64,000 nt of DNA from contig NC_081544.1 in NCBI RefSeq assembly GCF_901000735.1, positions 19,421,358 through 19,485,357 of the forward strand, given 5' to 3'. The notes below the pieces were generated by a model, which was not told the DNA's origin, made no database searches, and saw only the letters and a program-made list of their open reading frames with translations. Below are positions 23,446 through 35,268 of the stretch, one piece after another. Every line of letters begins with the position of its first letter. Position 1 is the stretch's first letter. The stretch comes from Corylus avellana (lineage: Eukaryota; Streptophyta; Magnoliopsida; Fagales; Betulaceae). The position numbers and the translations under genes were made by a program.

Positions 23446-24512
23446 TAAGAGTGTAAACGAGACGAGCTTGGGCGAGCTTAAGCTGTCTGAGCTTGGCTCA
23501 TTTATTTTGGGATCAGGTTCAGGCTCGGGCTCAACCTCGACTCGAGCCTGAGATTGTTGTTCGAGCTCAGCTCGATAGGGTTGAATCCCTGTTCGAGCTC
23601 GAGCTCGGGCTCGACTATTCTGGCTGAAACCCACATCAAGAACACATCACAAAATCTCAACCTAAATCAAACGTAGGTGAAATCTTTCCCAACCAATGTG
23701 ATTTTTCTATTATAAACAATGGGCATAAAGAAAATACATAGGAAAGGCTAAGATTTTAGCTCACAACAACCCATGGTCGGAAACCCCTCCTCTTTGGCTT
23801 CATCGTCTTCTTCTTTCAACCATCACAATCTCTGCATCTCGATCTCTCTCTATCATGTACTTGAATTTGATTGAGACCAAGCAAGAAGCAGTAGATGCGG
23901 CGAGGGTTTTGGTATGACCGTATGAGAAAAAGTGGAGAAATGAGGAAATGAAAGAAATGGATTGGTGCAAGCTGGCAAGGCTTGGAGATTGAAACGTTGT
24001 AGCATTTTCGAGGCGGCGTGTCAGCTATTGAGAGGCTGATTATTACAAGCGTGAGCAGTTGTTGTGGAATAGTTGGCAAAATCAAAGGGTCTGAAATTTT
24101 TCATTTTTTAACAGTTAAACATAAATGTAATTTTAAGATTTTAATAAATAATGAGATTTATGGAAGGGAATCAACCAATCAGAAATAAAATCTCATGTAA
24201 GTCCGGAGTGTAAATTAAGACCAAAATAAATGCAATTTTAAGATTTTAATGAATAATGAGATTTATGGGAGGCAATGAGTCAATTAGGAAATGCAATTTT
24301 ATAGGATTTAATGAATAATGAGATTTATAGGAGGGGATCAACCAATCAGAAAATATTATTTGTTACTTAGTTTATATATATATATATATATACGAGCTTA
24401 CTCGTGAGCTTAGCCGAGTCGAGCCGAGCTTGCTTCATTTAATATTCGAGCCGAGCTTATGCGAGCCGAGCCCGAACTCGCTCACGGGCGGCTTGCTCTC
24501 TTAACACCCTTA
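23446..24512. mobile_element. hAT-like element with GAGCTCG-rich ends
   Basis: The 1067-bp insert in LTR G2 starts TAAGAGTGTAAACGAG and ends TTAACACCCTTA. Flanks ATAATGTA and ATGACGTA agree at 6 of 8 bases, and the uninterrupted LTR copies confirm the insertion point. Both ends carry clusters of GAGCTCG/GAGCCGAGC motifs. Three degenerate direct repeats of about 70-90 bp occupy 24120-24360. No transposase is present. Confidence 0.75.
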
Positions 24513-25648
24513 ATGACGTATGTCATGTAATGACTCGTCAATCAAACATGAATGCACCGGTCACGAACTACCATTGGATCAAAGGCCCATAAAAACACAA
24601 ATATCCTTTAACCATAGAATCAAGCTCATATAGTAATATAACGCCCCCAAAACTGGCATTAACCATTTTATTAGAGCTATTAGCAATCCCTCAAGTTCAA
24701 TTAACTGATAAATGTCTGAAAGTATCGTCATCAAGCACACTCAAAGTAAATATAACAAAATGTGAAAATGATAGATCTGAGTTATCTAAATTAAGTCACC
24801 AGGCATGCATATACTTATACTATCACCAATCATAGACTGGGAGCTACTTAATTGAAATAAAGTTAATCTACTCAAATTTGGTATAAATATAGTTGTCTTT
24901 AAGGTTCCTTTCTTTAAAAGTCCTCTTAAAACAAATAACTTGATAAGCCGCAAACACAGCGTAAGTCTAAAAACCTGTTTGGGATTGCGGTGGAAAATAA
25001 AGCTTTTGGATATAGAGCTTTTGCCTGTGAGCTTTTGGCAAAAGTGCTATTACTGAAAAGCTATTTACATGTTTGGTAACTACGTGTCTTAACTGCTTTT
25101 TTGATGTTACTGATGTTTGGTAACAAAACTAAAAAAGTGATTTTAGTTGCAAAAATGACAATAAAGGACATGTAATGATTTTTTTTTTTTTAATATATGC
25201 TGAAAAAAAAAAAAAAATCATTACTTGTCCCACCAAATATATGTCATTTTACGTGAAATCATTATATGTTTTTCAATAAAGGCCTAAGGTTGGCAATGAT
25301 TTTTTTTTTTTTTTTTCCATTTTATACCAACATTTTTATATAAAACTGTTTAATGTTAGCTTTCACAAGTAAAAATTATTTTGTAATGGTTTATGTAACA
25401 AAACGTCAACATTTTCTTTCTTTTATACTTATAAGTAATAAAAAGTGATGTCAATTATTTTCTTTCTTTCTTTTTTTAAAATTATTTAAAGTATTTAACA
25501 TTTCAAAGTATTTAACACACTTTTTAACACCACAACACTTCAAAGTATTTAACACATAAAAAAGAACAACATTCAAGGAGATCCTTACAACATTTTAAAT
25601 AGTTTATAACAAAACAACATTAAAAAAATAAATAAATAAATAAAAACA

Positions 25649-26990
25649 TTAGCGGGTCATAAGTAGATTAGCAATATGATCACGCTCAATGTTCATAGAA
25701 TTTTCATTGGACGTCTCTGATTGTTGTATGCTTGACTCATCTTGTGCTTCGTGATCGCCTATATTGTCAGTAGGAAGTAAATCTTCATCATCATCATATG
25801 GTTGGAACTCAGCATCCTTTATTGCATGCTTCCTAATGAAGCTATGAAGAGTCATAGACGCCACCACGATTTTCACTTGTTTATCATAAGGAAAATTCGA
25901 CATGCAATGTAATAACTTCCACTTATTTTTTCATACTCCAAATGTTCTTTCAATAGTGCATCTAAGTGACGAATGTGCATGATTAAAAATTTCATGTATA
26001 CCCCTCGGTTGGCTTCCGCGACGAAAGTCTGGTAGATGATACCGCTCCCATTTGTATGGCCCTATGTATCCCTTCATGTGAGGATATCCTACGTCTACCA
26101 AGTAATATTTTCCTACAAAAAATATACGAATAACGGTCATAAAAAGCTTTTGAAAAAATATATTTTTTTCATGTATAATTCATAATTGTTATTTTTATTA
26201 AATACAAACCTCTAGGTGGGTGTGGAAATCGTAATTCTTCCTTTCGAATAGCTTCTAAAAAAATACGTGTATCATGTGCAGTACCTTCCCATCCAATCTA
26301 AACAAAGGTGAAACACATACGAAAATCACAAATAGCCATAACATTCTGTGTAGGAATCCCTTTTCGACCAATATATGGTATTTGTTTCGATTGAGAAATT
26401 TTAACTGGCACATGGGTTCCATCAATGGCTCCAATACAATCTTTAAAGTATGACTAATGCCACTCATCATCACGAATTTTGCTTCGAACATCCCTAAACT
26501 CCCTATCAATAGGATTAATAATGTCAATCGCCATTCTTGAAACGGCCATTAAAACACTAGTAAAATGTCTACTAATTGTTTCTCCTGAATGTTGAAACAT
26601 TTCTTGCACTATTTTATTCCCAAACCCATGGCTTAAAGTATTCAAAAACATAGCCACTAACTCTTCAACAGTTAATTTCTTAGTACATCTTAAATGATAT
26701 CTTTTCTTCAACTCTTCACACAAGTAAATGAATACATGTATTTCCATTATGGAATTTTGTTTGCACCTATCAGGATTACCTTGTAAAATCTCCATAACCC
26801 ACTTATAACCTATTTGAGAAGAGGTCCTACAAGGTTCCTTTGTAATATATGGCATATAATAGTTCTCAACAAATTCTACTGTTGTAGCTGCTAGAATAAA
26901 AACATCATTTTCATTTTCATTTTCATTTTCCTCTTCACCATAATCACTATCACTTGTATCATCTTGAGTGCTATAATCCCTATTGTCCAT
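25649..26990 (-). pseudogene. Harbinger transposase (DDE), broken
   Basis: Two exons: 26990-26210 and 26112-25649, with a 97-bp GT-AG intron. Start ATG 26990 gives an acidic N-terminus (DSDYGEEENENENEN) and a helix-turn-helix region (MFLNTLSHGFGNKIVQEMF). The three catalytic residues sit in GAIDGTHVPV, YLVDVGYPHMKGY and IERTFGV, all preserved. The C-terminus has QVKIVVASMTLHSFIRKH. Three in-frame stops disable it: TAG at 26456-26458, TAG at 26298-26300 and TGA at 25931-25933. The last falls where the family has tryptophan (FGVWKNKW), so it fits TGG to TGA. Otherwise the frame is open, so inactivation may be fairly recent. Confidence 0.88.
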
Positions 26991-27134
26991 GTCCGTAAGG
27001 AAAAAAAATAAAGAAATAAACACAAAATAAATATATAAGCACCCATAAAAAAAAAAAAAAAAGAATAACATTCAAATAAATCCTTGTAACTTTTCAAATA
27101 GTTCATAACAAAACCACATTAAAAAATAACAACA

Positions 27135-28177
27135 TTATTCCATGCTACGACGATTAATTTCTCTATTTCTCATTTGCTTGATAAAGTCAATCTGCAACCA
27201 TGGCTCTTTAATAGTCACAAACATCTCTTTATGTGATCTCTTAAGAAATACCTCTGTTGCAAACTTAAGTCAATGTCATTTTCTCTTTCGGCAATCCCCC
27301 GAACAACATCCATAACCTCTTCAATATTACATCCAGGCTTATTGTAGCTCTTAGATGTCACTGTATTCTTACTTTCTATTACATCACAAATACGACTCAA
27401 ATGTTGACTAACGATTGGAACTCATTTCTTTCTTTTCTTACATTGAACCGCAAGACCAAACTTCTTATTTTTTTTATCCTGCGTATCTAAATATGCAGGA
27501 ATATCATTAATGCCATGTGTATTGAGATTTGGTTTATCATCCAAAACATCTAGACCTTCTACAACATTGTCATCTTCATCAAGTATTACAGTTGCAGCAT
27601 CAATGCCACTAATATCATTAGGAACCAACCCTATGGATGGTACCCAAGATCCCTCCCTGGTGGCAGTTATATCTCTAAACAATATTTTCACCTTCATAGC
27701 ATAAGCCAAACCTGTCGTGCGAAACTTGGTTGCTTTTGGAACTTCCTGTATTTAGGTATTTGTAAAAATCAATAATAAAACATTTTTTAAATCATTTAAA
27801 CAAAAACAAATAAGTACAAATATTGTACCTGCAATTTTTTTTCCCACCAATCATTGGGTGCATCAATTGTCTTTTTCACCGGATCCCATCCAAGGCCAGT
27901 TTCCTTGCCTATCAATCTCTTCCAAATGTTCCACTCTTTTTTCAAACTATCCAACTTGTTCTTTAGTTGTTTATAACAATATTGTTTTCCAGTTTTTTTC
28001 ATTAAATTTATCTATCACATTTTTTCATCCTGTCCTATTGAAATGTGTTCCTAGGCGGTTACCAGCATGAATCTCAGTAATACATATGTCAAGATAATCT
28101 TCTAGCAGTTTTTCAGTCCAAACTACTTTCTTTATATCTGCAGTAACAGCAACGTTGCTTTGACCTTTTTTACTCAT
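27135..28177 (-). pseudogene. Harbinger Myb/SANT-like DNA-binding protein, broken
   Basis: This is the second Harbinger protein, thought to bind the element ends and help transposase enter the nucleus. Start ATG 28177; exons 28177-27829 and 27745-27135 approximately. The trihelix-type motif runs VVWTEKLLEDYLDICITEI, then KQLKNKLDSLKKEWNIWKRL and DAPNDWW. The C-terminal IEEVMDVVRGIAERE matches the family's tail. Damage: a TGA at 28025-28027 (family tryptophan, RTGWKN), a 1-base frameshift near 28000, a TGA at 27422-27424 and a frameshift near 27240. Confidence 0.8.
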
Positions 28178-28416
28178 GTTTGTCATACAATAAATAAGCT
28201 GATAAAATTATAAATAAAAAAGTATGTTAAACACTATTAATAATTAAAAATTTGTTTCAAGTGACCAACGGATAGAATGCAAAAATTTATATTTACATGA
28301 ATAATATGCATATTCATCAATAAAAGGGCAACAACAAAAAATAATGGAATCAAGTTTCTGCAACATGAATAGCATTAAATAGTTCACATAAACTAATTGT
28401 TTCTCCCCCATCATAA

Positions 28417-28424
<8 letters not shown>

Positions 28425-28453
<29 letters not shown>
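28425..28453. repeat. (TA)n microsatellite
   Basis: About 14 TA units inside the Harbinger element. Confidence 0.9.
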
Positions 28454-28455
<2 letters not shown>

Positions 28456-28540
28456 TAGCATGCTGCACTTGAACCAATGTGGGTGTACATATATACTTTT
28501 TCTGTCTACAACTATTTCTTGACTTTTTTTTTTTTTTTTT

Positions 28541-28975
28541 CTTCAACTCACGCGCAAGACTCCTTGCAGGCATTTTTTTTTTTTTTTTTTTGCTTAAAAA
28601 TTTCATTCTCTAAAGTTCCTGCCACTAGTTTCAAAGATTTCCTCGAGACCACTAATTTCAGAGGATTTCCTCGGATCCTCACTCTTTTTTCCTTCGGCCT
28701 CCTTAAGACTCCTTACAAGGGTTTTCCTTAAAAAATGTCATTCTTTAGAAGATTTCCACCACTAATTTCAAAGATTTCCAAAAAGATTTCCTCGAGACCC
28801 ACACTCTGTTTTTTTCCTTTAACTCACACGCAAGACTCGTAGGCTTTTTTTTTTTTTTCTTAAAAAATTTCATTCTCTAGAAGATTTCCACCACCCACTA
28901 GTTTTCAAAAGATTTCCTCAAGACTCACTAATTTCCAGAAGATTTCCTTAGACCCTCACTCCTCAGACACTCACC
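28541..28975. repeat. Three degenerate tandem repeats inside Harbinger
   Basis: Units of about 130-150 bp start near 28541, 28691 and 28817. Each runs through CAAGACTCCTT-like sequence, a T tract, TTAAAAAATTTCATTCT and AAAGATTTCCTCGAGAC. They lie between the Myb-like gene and the right terminus. Confidence 0.75.
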
Positions 28976-31900
28976 CCTCACCTTCTCATCCTCGATCTCT
29001 TACCTTCTCATCTCCTCTCTGTGCTCTCCCCTTTTCTCTTCCCATCTCAAAACTCAAGCCTTCAAATAAATGAACAACCAAACACCCACCAGGACTAGTA
29101 CTAGTGAAAAATATGAGAAGGTGAGGAGAAGATGAGGTGCCATGGTAGGAAAAATATCACGGCACCGCCGAAGACCATCGTGGCTCCACCACTGCAGTGA
29201 TCTAGGCAGGTGAGTTATCTCTCCTTTATCTTCTTCCCTTTGATCTATTCTCTATACTATTCGATGTTAATCTATATTTTTCCTATATGTATTCTGTAAT
29301 AAATGTAAAAATATGTGTTTTATTGGAAAAAAATGGATGAGCAAAAGCAAAATTAAATGGAGCTATAGCTCACCTGCCTGGATCTCTCTCTCTAGAGTAG
29401 TTGGAGGCAACGAGAAGGATTTATCAAAGGGTGGGAAGAGATGCTTATATATGGATTTTGTTGTCATTTTGTGAAATTTGTAAGGGTATATTTGTCTATG
29501 CATATATTTCATTAATCACAAAAGTGCGGCGCGCCTTTCTTCTAATCGTCCGTTTCAGCAGAAGCTTCATTATTCAACTTATGCTCAAACGTGAGTTTTA
29601 ACGTTTGAAACTTCAAAAGCTCTTTCACAACCATTTTACCAAATGACCGTATTTTGGCTTAAACAAGCTTTTGATGCTTCAGACGCACGTTTTGGGTCTG
29701 CAAGCGTAGACCCAAACATGCTCTAAGACTTAGTAAATAGATCTCACAGTTGAGTATAAAATGAGCTCTTATTTAAGTGCATAAGTAAACATATATTTAT
29801 TTTAAACAAAAGAGGTGTCACCTTTGTCACTATACTAAAAATAAGGTTTTGGTTTGTGAGAAGATTGGATGTAATTCCAGGGACAATAGCCTATTTTTAA
29901 TGCATAAAATTAATGCTTTAATAAGTCATAACTATCACGTATGGTCTATCCGAGATATTACCTATTCTTAGTAGGGTTGGCGCTGTCCCAATGGACTTGT
30001 AACACAATGTCGATGCTCCGACCATTGTATGCTACCGTCTATAACTATCAACTCGACAACCTCTTGTGACCCACGCTACTAATAATGTACATCATGTAGT
30101 AACCCGCTAATTAAACATGATTGCGCCAGTCACGAAGCAACCATTGGATCCAAGGTTCGTATAAACAAATATACATTTAACTATAGAATCAAGTGCATAT
30201 AATAAGCTAATAACCATTATACCACCTATGCCAGTGTACCATGTCATACAATGCATCTTATTAATTAATTATTAAGGCGGTTACCAAGTTGTGTAAAAAT
30301 AAATATGCTCATAACATACGCGTGCTCAGTCAACTCATATATCGCACGTTTTTAAGAAAAGTAGTCAGTAAGTATTTACTTACCTCCTACGCTCGCTCGA
30401 TTCCTCAGACATTGGAACCCCTGCTATAACGAAACATATTTTATCGTTACATGCAGTACCAGAGAACGTATTATAAACACATAAGGTCATAATCGATAAG
30501 TAATCTAGCTAAAAGGTTATAAACTCTAATTTTACTCATTTCGTACACTCGTCAAACATTTGAAGCTTCTGGCTGAATATTCGAACTTAGGGTTGAATGT
30601 TCGGTCAGTATGCAGGGAATGTTCGATCAAATGCCATAATACATGCAAGGCTCCTATCCTCTAATTACTGCGTAACAAATCTCATGTTAGGCTCTTAATG
30701 AGTTCATGCAAGCATAGTAAACCATGATATTATGAAAACTTGGGAAAACAAGAGGTGTTTTTTAAACATTTGAAAACTTTTTCACTTTTTAAAGAGAATA
30801 ATAACACAACTCATCATAGGATTCCTAAGACTTGTAAAGAACATGAAAAACACTAGAATACCATAAAAACTAACAAAGGGCAAGAGAGCTTATCTTGAAG
30901 AGGGTCTCCTACTTCCAAATCTCCTCCTTCTCTATCTAAAATACCTCTTTCTTCTAGTTTTAGGATTACGAGGGGTGTGGAAGTAAAGGGATGGGGTCGA
31001 AGGTCAGAGGATGTGGGTTATTTATAGGGGAGTGGGAGTGTGCATGTTAGATAAGGTGGAGAATGAGTTAAAATTGCTTTTCAAATTGTCATTGAACGTT
31101 CAGTACTATAGTCGAACATTCGATGTACTATCATACAATAGTTCTAGGGCTGCAGGTCGAACATTTGATTAATGCCTAATGGTTTCAAATTTGGTCAATG
31201 AACGTCCAAGGTGGTCCCCTGTCGAACATTCACACTAAGGCCATGCTCGAATGGTTGGTGGTCTCCTATCGAACGTTCGGTCAAAGGCAAAAAAAAATAA
31301 TGATTGTTCACTTAAAATAAAAGAAATGGTCTTTTAAAAAATTGTAAATAATGATTGTTTTGATACAAAAAAAAAAAAAAAATGAATACTAGAGATACAC
31401 TTGTTTTTTCTTAATGGTCTTGTTTCGGGTTTTAAAGTTTTTGGGGCATCACAAGTAAGCCCATGACCATTATATTGCACATACTTATGTATCATGTCAT
31501 ACTATGCATATCGTTATCTATTGAATTAAACATATACCCAATTCCATAAAAAGTAAATAGGCTCATAACATACGCGTGTTCAGACAACTAACATATTGCA
31601 CATTTTTATTGAATGCAGTTGTAAGTGCTTATTTACCTCGTCTGTTCGCTCAAATCCTCGGACATCTTGAATTCCTACTATTTCAAAACATATTTTAACA
31701 TTACAAGCAACACTAGAGAATCTATCTTAAACACATAAAATCCTAGTCGGGAAAAGGTCACAAAACCCTAATTATCCATTTTGGACATTGTCCAAACGTT
31801 CGGGCTCATGGTTGAATATTCGGTCAGAGTGTAGCGAACGAACAAGCCATAATGTTAGAATGTATGCAAGGTTCTTATTTCTAAATCGACATGTAGCAAA

Positions 31901-33019
31901 TATCATCATAAGCTCCTAATAGGTACCATAAAGACATAATAAATCACAACAACATGATAATCTAAGAAAACAAGAGGTGGTTTAAAACATTTGAAAAACC
32001 TTTTTACTTTTTAAGGAAAATAATTACATAAACTCATCGTGGCACTTTAAAATTTGTAAACAACATGAAAATCGTATAAATAACATAAAAACAAGCTTAG
32101 TGCATAGATGTTTACCTTGAAGATGGCAAACAACTTAAAAAAATCTCCTCATTCTCTCTCTAGAAACTCTTTCTCACTCTAGGGTTAAGGTTGCTGGGGT
32201 GTGGGGTAAAATGTGAAGTCTAGAGGGCGAGGGGTGTCCCTTTTATAGGAGAGGAGGTGTAGATAAAGTTGAGATGATGGATAATAGGTTAAAATTACTT
32301 TTTAGACTGGCTTCGAACGTTTGGTGCTATGCTTCGAACGTTCAGTGTACTATTACCCAATCGTTCTAGGATTGTAGGTCGAATGTTCGTGTGGTCCATG
32401 ACCGAACGTTGAGTACGAAACTAAAACTTGAATATTTTGGTTGTTTTTCACTAAAAATGTTTAAACAAAGTTGTAAGAGCAGTTGTATTGTATAAGTGAT
32501 TAATACTTACAAAAAAACAAAAAAAAAAAAGAATTTCGGGTTTTTAATATTCGGGGCATCACACATATGGCCCATGGGGATGGTTCGGCGGCCCACCCCC
32601 ATCTTTAGCCCATTGGTGGTAGTTTCGGCCACCCCTTCTAGCCACTTAGGGGTGGCTGAACCACCCCTATGGATCGTGGGGGTTGCTCACCACCCTCAAT
32701 TTTACTAGATGGGGGTGGCCAAGTGACACCCATGGCCAAAGGGGGTGGCTACAACCACCCCAATTTTTTTTTTTTTTTTTTTTAGGGCATTTTTTGAATT
32801 ATCCTAAATTTAGGACAATTTTGAAAAGTTAAACTAAAAAACACATGTGCGGCACATGTGAGCTAGTTTTCGTCAAATTTGACGAAAATGTCTAACGAAG
32901 TGGCTACATTGAATTTTTGATACTTTGTTGGGATACATTGCAATTTTTTAAACATTGAAGGCCAGATTAAAAATAGGGTGAAACTTTGGAGAGTAAAGTG
33001 TATTTTTGCCTAAAATAAA

Positions 33020-33594
33020 GATGTGTGAACTACAAAATTAAAGAATGCAAAATAAATGTATATTTAAATGACTAAATTATTGAACAGTAATTTGCACTAT
33101 GTAGTGTGTATATTGAAAATATTGAATACTACTCTAAACAGTAAGTAGTTTATAAAATTACAGAAGAATATTATTACTGAAATGTCATGTGCACGTAAAT
33201 AATAAGCCCATGTGAGTGTGTGATGATGCGTACGTGCTAGCTTCGTCCCGGGTGACACCATTAGCATGTGTCTACCAAAAAGCCATTCTATAATAAAAGA
33301 AATGCAATCCCATATAAAGCACAAAATAAAATATTGTAGCTTTCAATGTGGGACAAAGTGTAAGACAAAAATAAAGAGAAAGTTGAAATTTTCAAATTGG
33401 AGGGAAACTTTAATTTTCATTAAATAATTTTCAACATTCTACTTAGGCAATGACATCTTGCTATATTGCTTGTTACGAACGTTGGCATCTCAACAAGTCA
33501 AATAAATTCTTAAATGAAAATTTAACCATCCTCTACGCCTATCGAACATACTCACAACTATTGAATAAAAATTCTATATTGTTTGTTCACGTTT
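33020..33594. other. Spacer between MITE and CACTA element, no gene
   Basis: AT-rich sequence without recognisable coding or repeat structure. Confidence 0.5.
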
Positions 33595-33619
33595 ATACAC
33601 TATAAAAATTATGCTCACT

Positions 33620-34130
33620 AGCGGTGACCCAAAGTCACCGCTAATGAGGAAAAAGTTGCCGCTATTTATAAATACCGACAACACGCGGCCACTATTTGGT
33701 GGTTGGTAGTAATCCGACAGTAAAGTTAAATACCGGCGACTTTCAAAGTTGCCGCTAATGACAACTCATTAGCGGCCACTCTAAGTTGCCGCTAATAAAT
33801 TTTTTTTGCCGGAAAAAAGGGTTCAAAATGGTTCCATGGTCGCCACTATTGGTATATCATTTGCAGCGACCACCAAGTTGCCGCTAATTGTATGTCATTA
33901 ATGATATACGAAAATTAAAAAATAAAAATAAAAAAAGTGAATAGCAGCCACATGGAGTTGCCGCTATTCCTCTATCATTAGCGGCAACCTATAGTTGCAG
34001 CTATTCGTCTGTCATTAGCGGCAACATAGAGTCGCCACTATTTATCTCATTAGCGGCAACTTAGAGGTTGCTGCTAATGAATTAAAAAATAGAAACTCAA
34101 TAACAGCGACCCTATGGTCACTGCTATTGA
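33620..34130. repeat. CACTA left subterminal repeat array
   Basis: Copies of AGCGGCAAC and its complement alternate every 20-40 bases, often paired as inverted repeats around a few A/T. In En/Spm such motifs bind the transposon protein; that role is inferred here. Confidence 0.88.
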
Positions 34131-35168
34131 AAAAAAAAAGCATATATATATATATATATATTGGGATGGCACGTGCAATACATCATAGTGTAAACAAAGA
34201 TAACCTAGGACAATAGATATAACTCACTTAAATTTTGGGCATCCTATTTCTCGATTACTCAAAAGCAACTTGCTGGAAATTTCCAAAACCATTTTCAGTT
34301 ATGAAAAATGAAAGGAATCTTATTTATAAAAACAAAATAACAAAAAAGCCATATGGGTCGGAAGTGCACCATTCTTCATCAATATTCTCTTTCCCGCGTA
34401 TGTGCTTGTAAGTGCAGTAATGCTTTCGTGATGCCTAGAAGAGAGAGAGAGAGAGAGAGAATTCATATGCAAACACTACACGTTTGAACCAGGAAAGAAA
34501 AAACTCCAGAATAACATTATTCGAAAGCAAGAATACAAGAAAAATACATTACTTAAAAAGGGTCTTGTTCAAACAGCTATATACCTCCTCATGGAGTAGA
34601 AGAGTGCAACTTCCACCCACATATCCAACAACAACATATTAACCATTGAGAAATTTTCTTGCAGTAAAAAAGATTCCTTTTATAATTGCTCACTCAACAA
34701 CTAGTACCAATGAAAAACATGTTTCATGATTAAATGATTAGGAATTATTTTCACCCTTAGTACTGTTAATTACACTTGGCTGCAATATGGATAATAGAAG
34801 GAAAGGAGACAAGCACTCTATGCTGTGATGACCTACAAAGCAAGCAAATTGGACAAATCCGAGTGGTCCAATATATGTTAAGCAATAAAAAAATCTATTC
34901 AGTTTCTAAATGCAAGGACCTATCTAAAAAAATGCATGGGAGTGTGAGGCATGAGACTTGAGAGACATCCATATAAGACGCTAACCATTAGCATGCATCA
35001 TTAAACATGCCCTCCAAGTCAAGATGAATGGTCCACTACCAAATAATTAGTTTTATTGGGACGATAAGTCGATAACCAAATCACAGTCAATATAAAGACA
35101 ACAAGCTATCAGGAGGGCTAACACAAATTCCCGTTGTATAATACCTAGGAATTTGTAAAACATGAACT

Positions 35169-35268
35169 GGCAAGGAATAAGTAAACATACCAAAACTGCC
35201 ATTGGCATTCGATAAGCAGTTTTCCGGTATTCACGAATCACTTGAGAAATTTGTGAATGCCTCCTCCT
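35169..35268 (-). pseudogene. Exon-like fragment in CACTA, gene not recognised
   Basis: On the minus strand an open segment reading HSQISQVIREYRKTAYRMP is bounded by an AG at its start (TTTTAAG) and a GGTATGTTT donor at its end. It is probably a captured exon. I cannot assign the gene, and no second exon was matched with confidence. Confidence 0.35.

Larger units (their letters stand above)
24971..29723 (-). mobile_element. PIF/Harbinger DNA transposon, 4.75 kb
   Basis: The insert is in LTR G3 with a TAA duplication (24968-24970 and 29724-29726). The terminal inverted repeat centres on CATGTTTGGG/CCTGTTTGGG. It carries both genes of the superfamily on the minus strand: a Myb/SANT-like DNA-binding protein (27135-28177) and a DDE transposase (25649-26990). 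Both are broken, so the copy is inactive. The region 28541-28975 holds three tandem-like repeats. Target sequence is confirmed by intact LTR relatives, which read through the insertion site. Confidence 0.92.
24637..31453 (+). repeat. Solo LTR copy G3, interrupted by Harbinger
   Basis: It begins TATAACGCCCCC and ends GGGGCATCACA. A perfect 5-bp duplication AGTAA flanks it (24632-24636 and 31454-31458) inside LTR G2. Without the Harbinger insert it is about 2061 bp, in line with G1 and G4. It has a TATTTATAGGGG box near 31020 and palindromic GAACGTTC-type motifs near 31093, 31118 and 31268. Confidence 0.88.
22727..32563 (+). repeat. LTR copy G2, interrupted
   Basis: It is related to G1 along its length, including the stretch on a GGCGCTGTC-type motif and the 3' end CGGGGCATCACA at 32563. 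It is interrupted by a hAT element (23446-24512) and by LTR copy G3 (24637-31453), leaving about 1.9 kb of its own sequence. The start is degenerate (GGTCAGGCCCC), and no target duplication was found, so the left end may be truncated. Confidence 0.7.
22519..33010. mobile_element. Mutator-like MITE split by nested LTR insertions
   Basis: Arms 22519-22726 and 32564-33010 are inverted copies starting GGAAATACACTTTACC. They are flanked by a perfect 9-bp duplication TAAAATAAA (22510-22518 and 33011-33019), as for Mutator-like elements. Rejoined in thought, the MITE is about 650 bp; everything between is later insertion. The right part has a GGTGGCC-rich block at 32575-32765. Relatives lie at 51702-52318 and 61316-61734. 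Confidence 0.88.
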
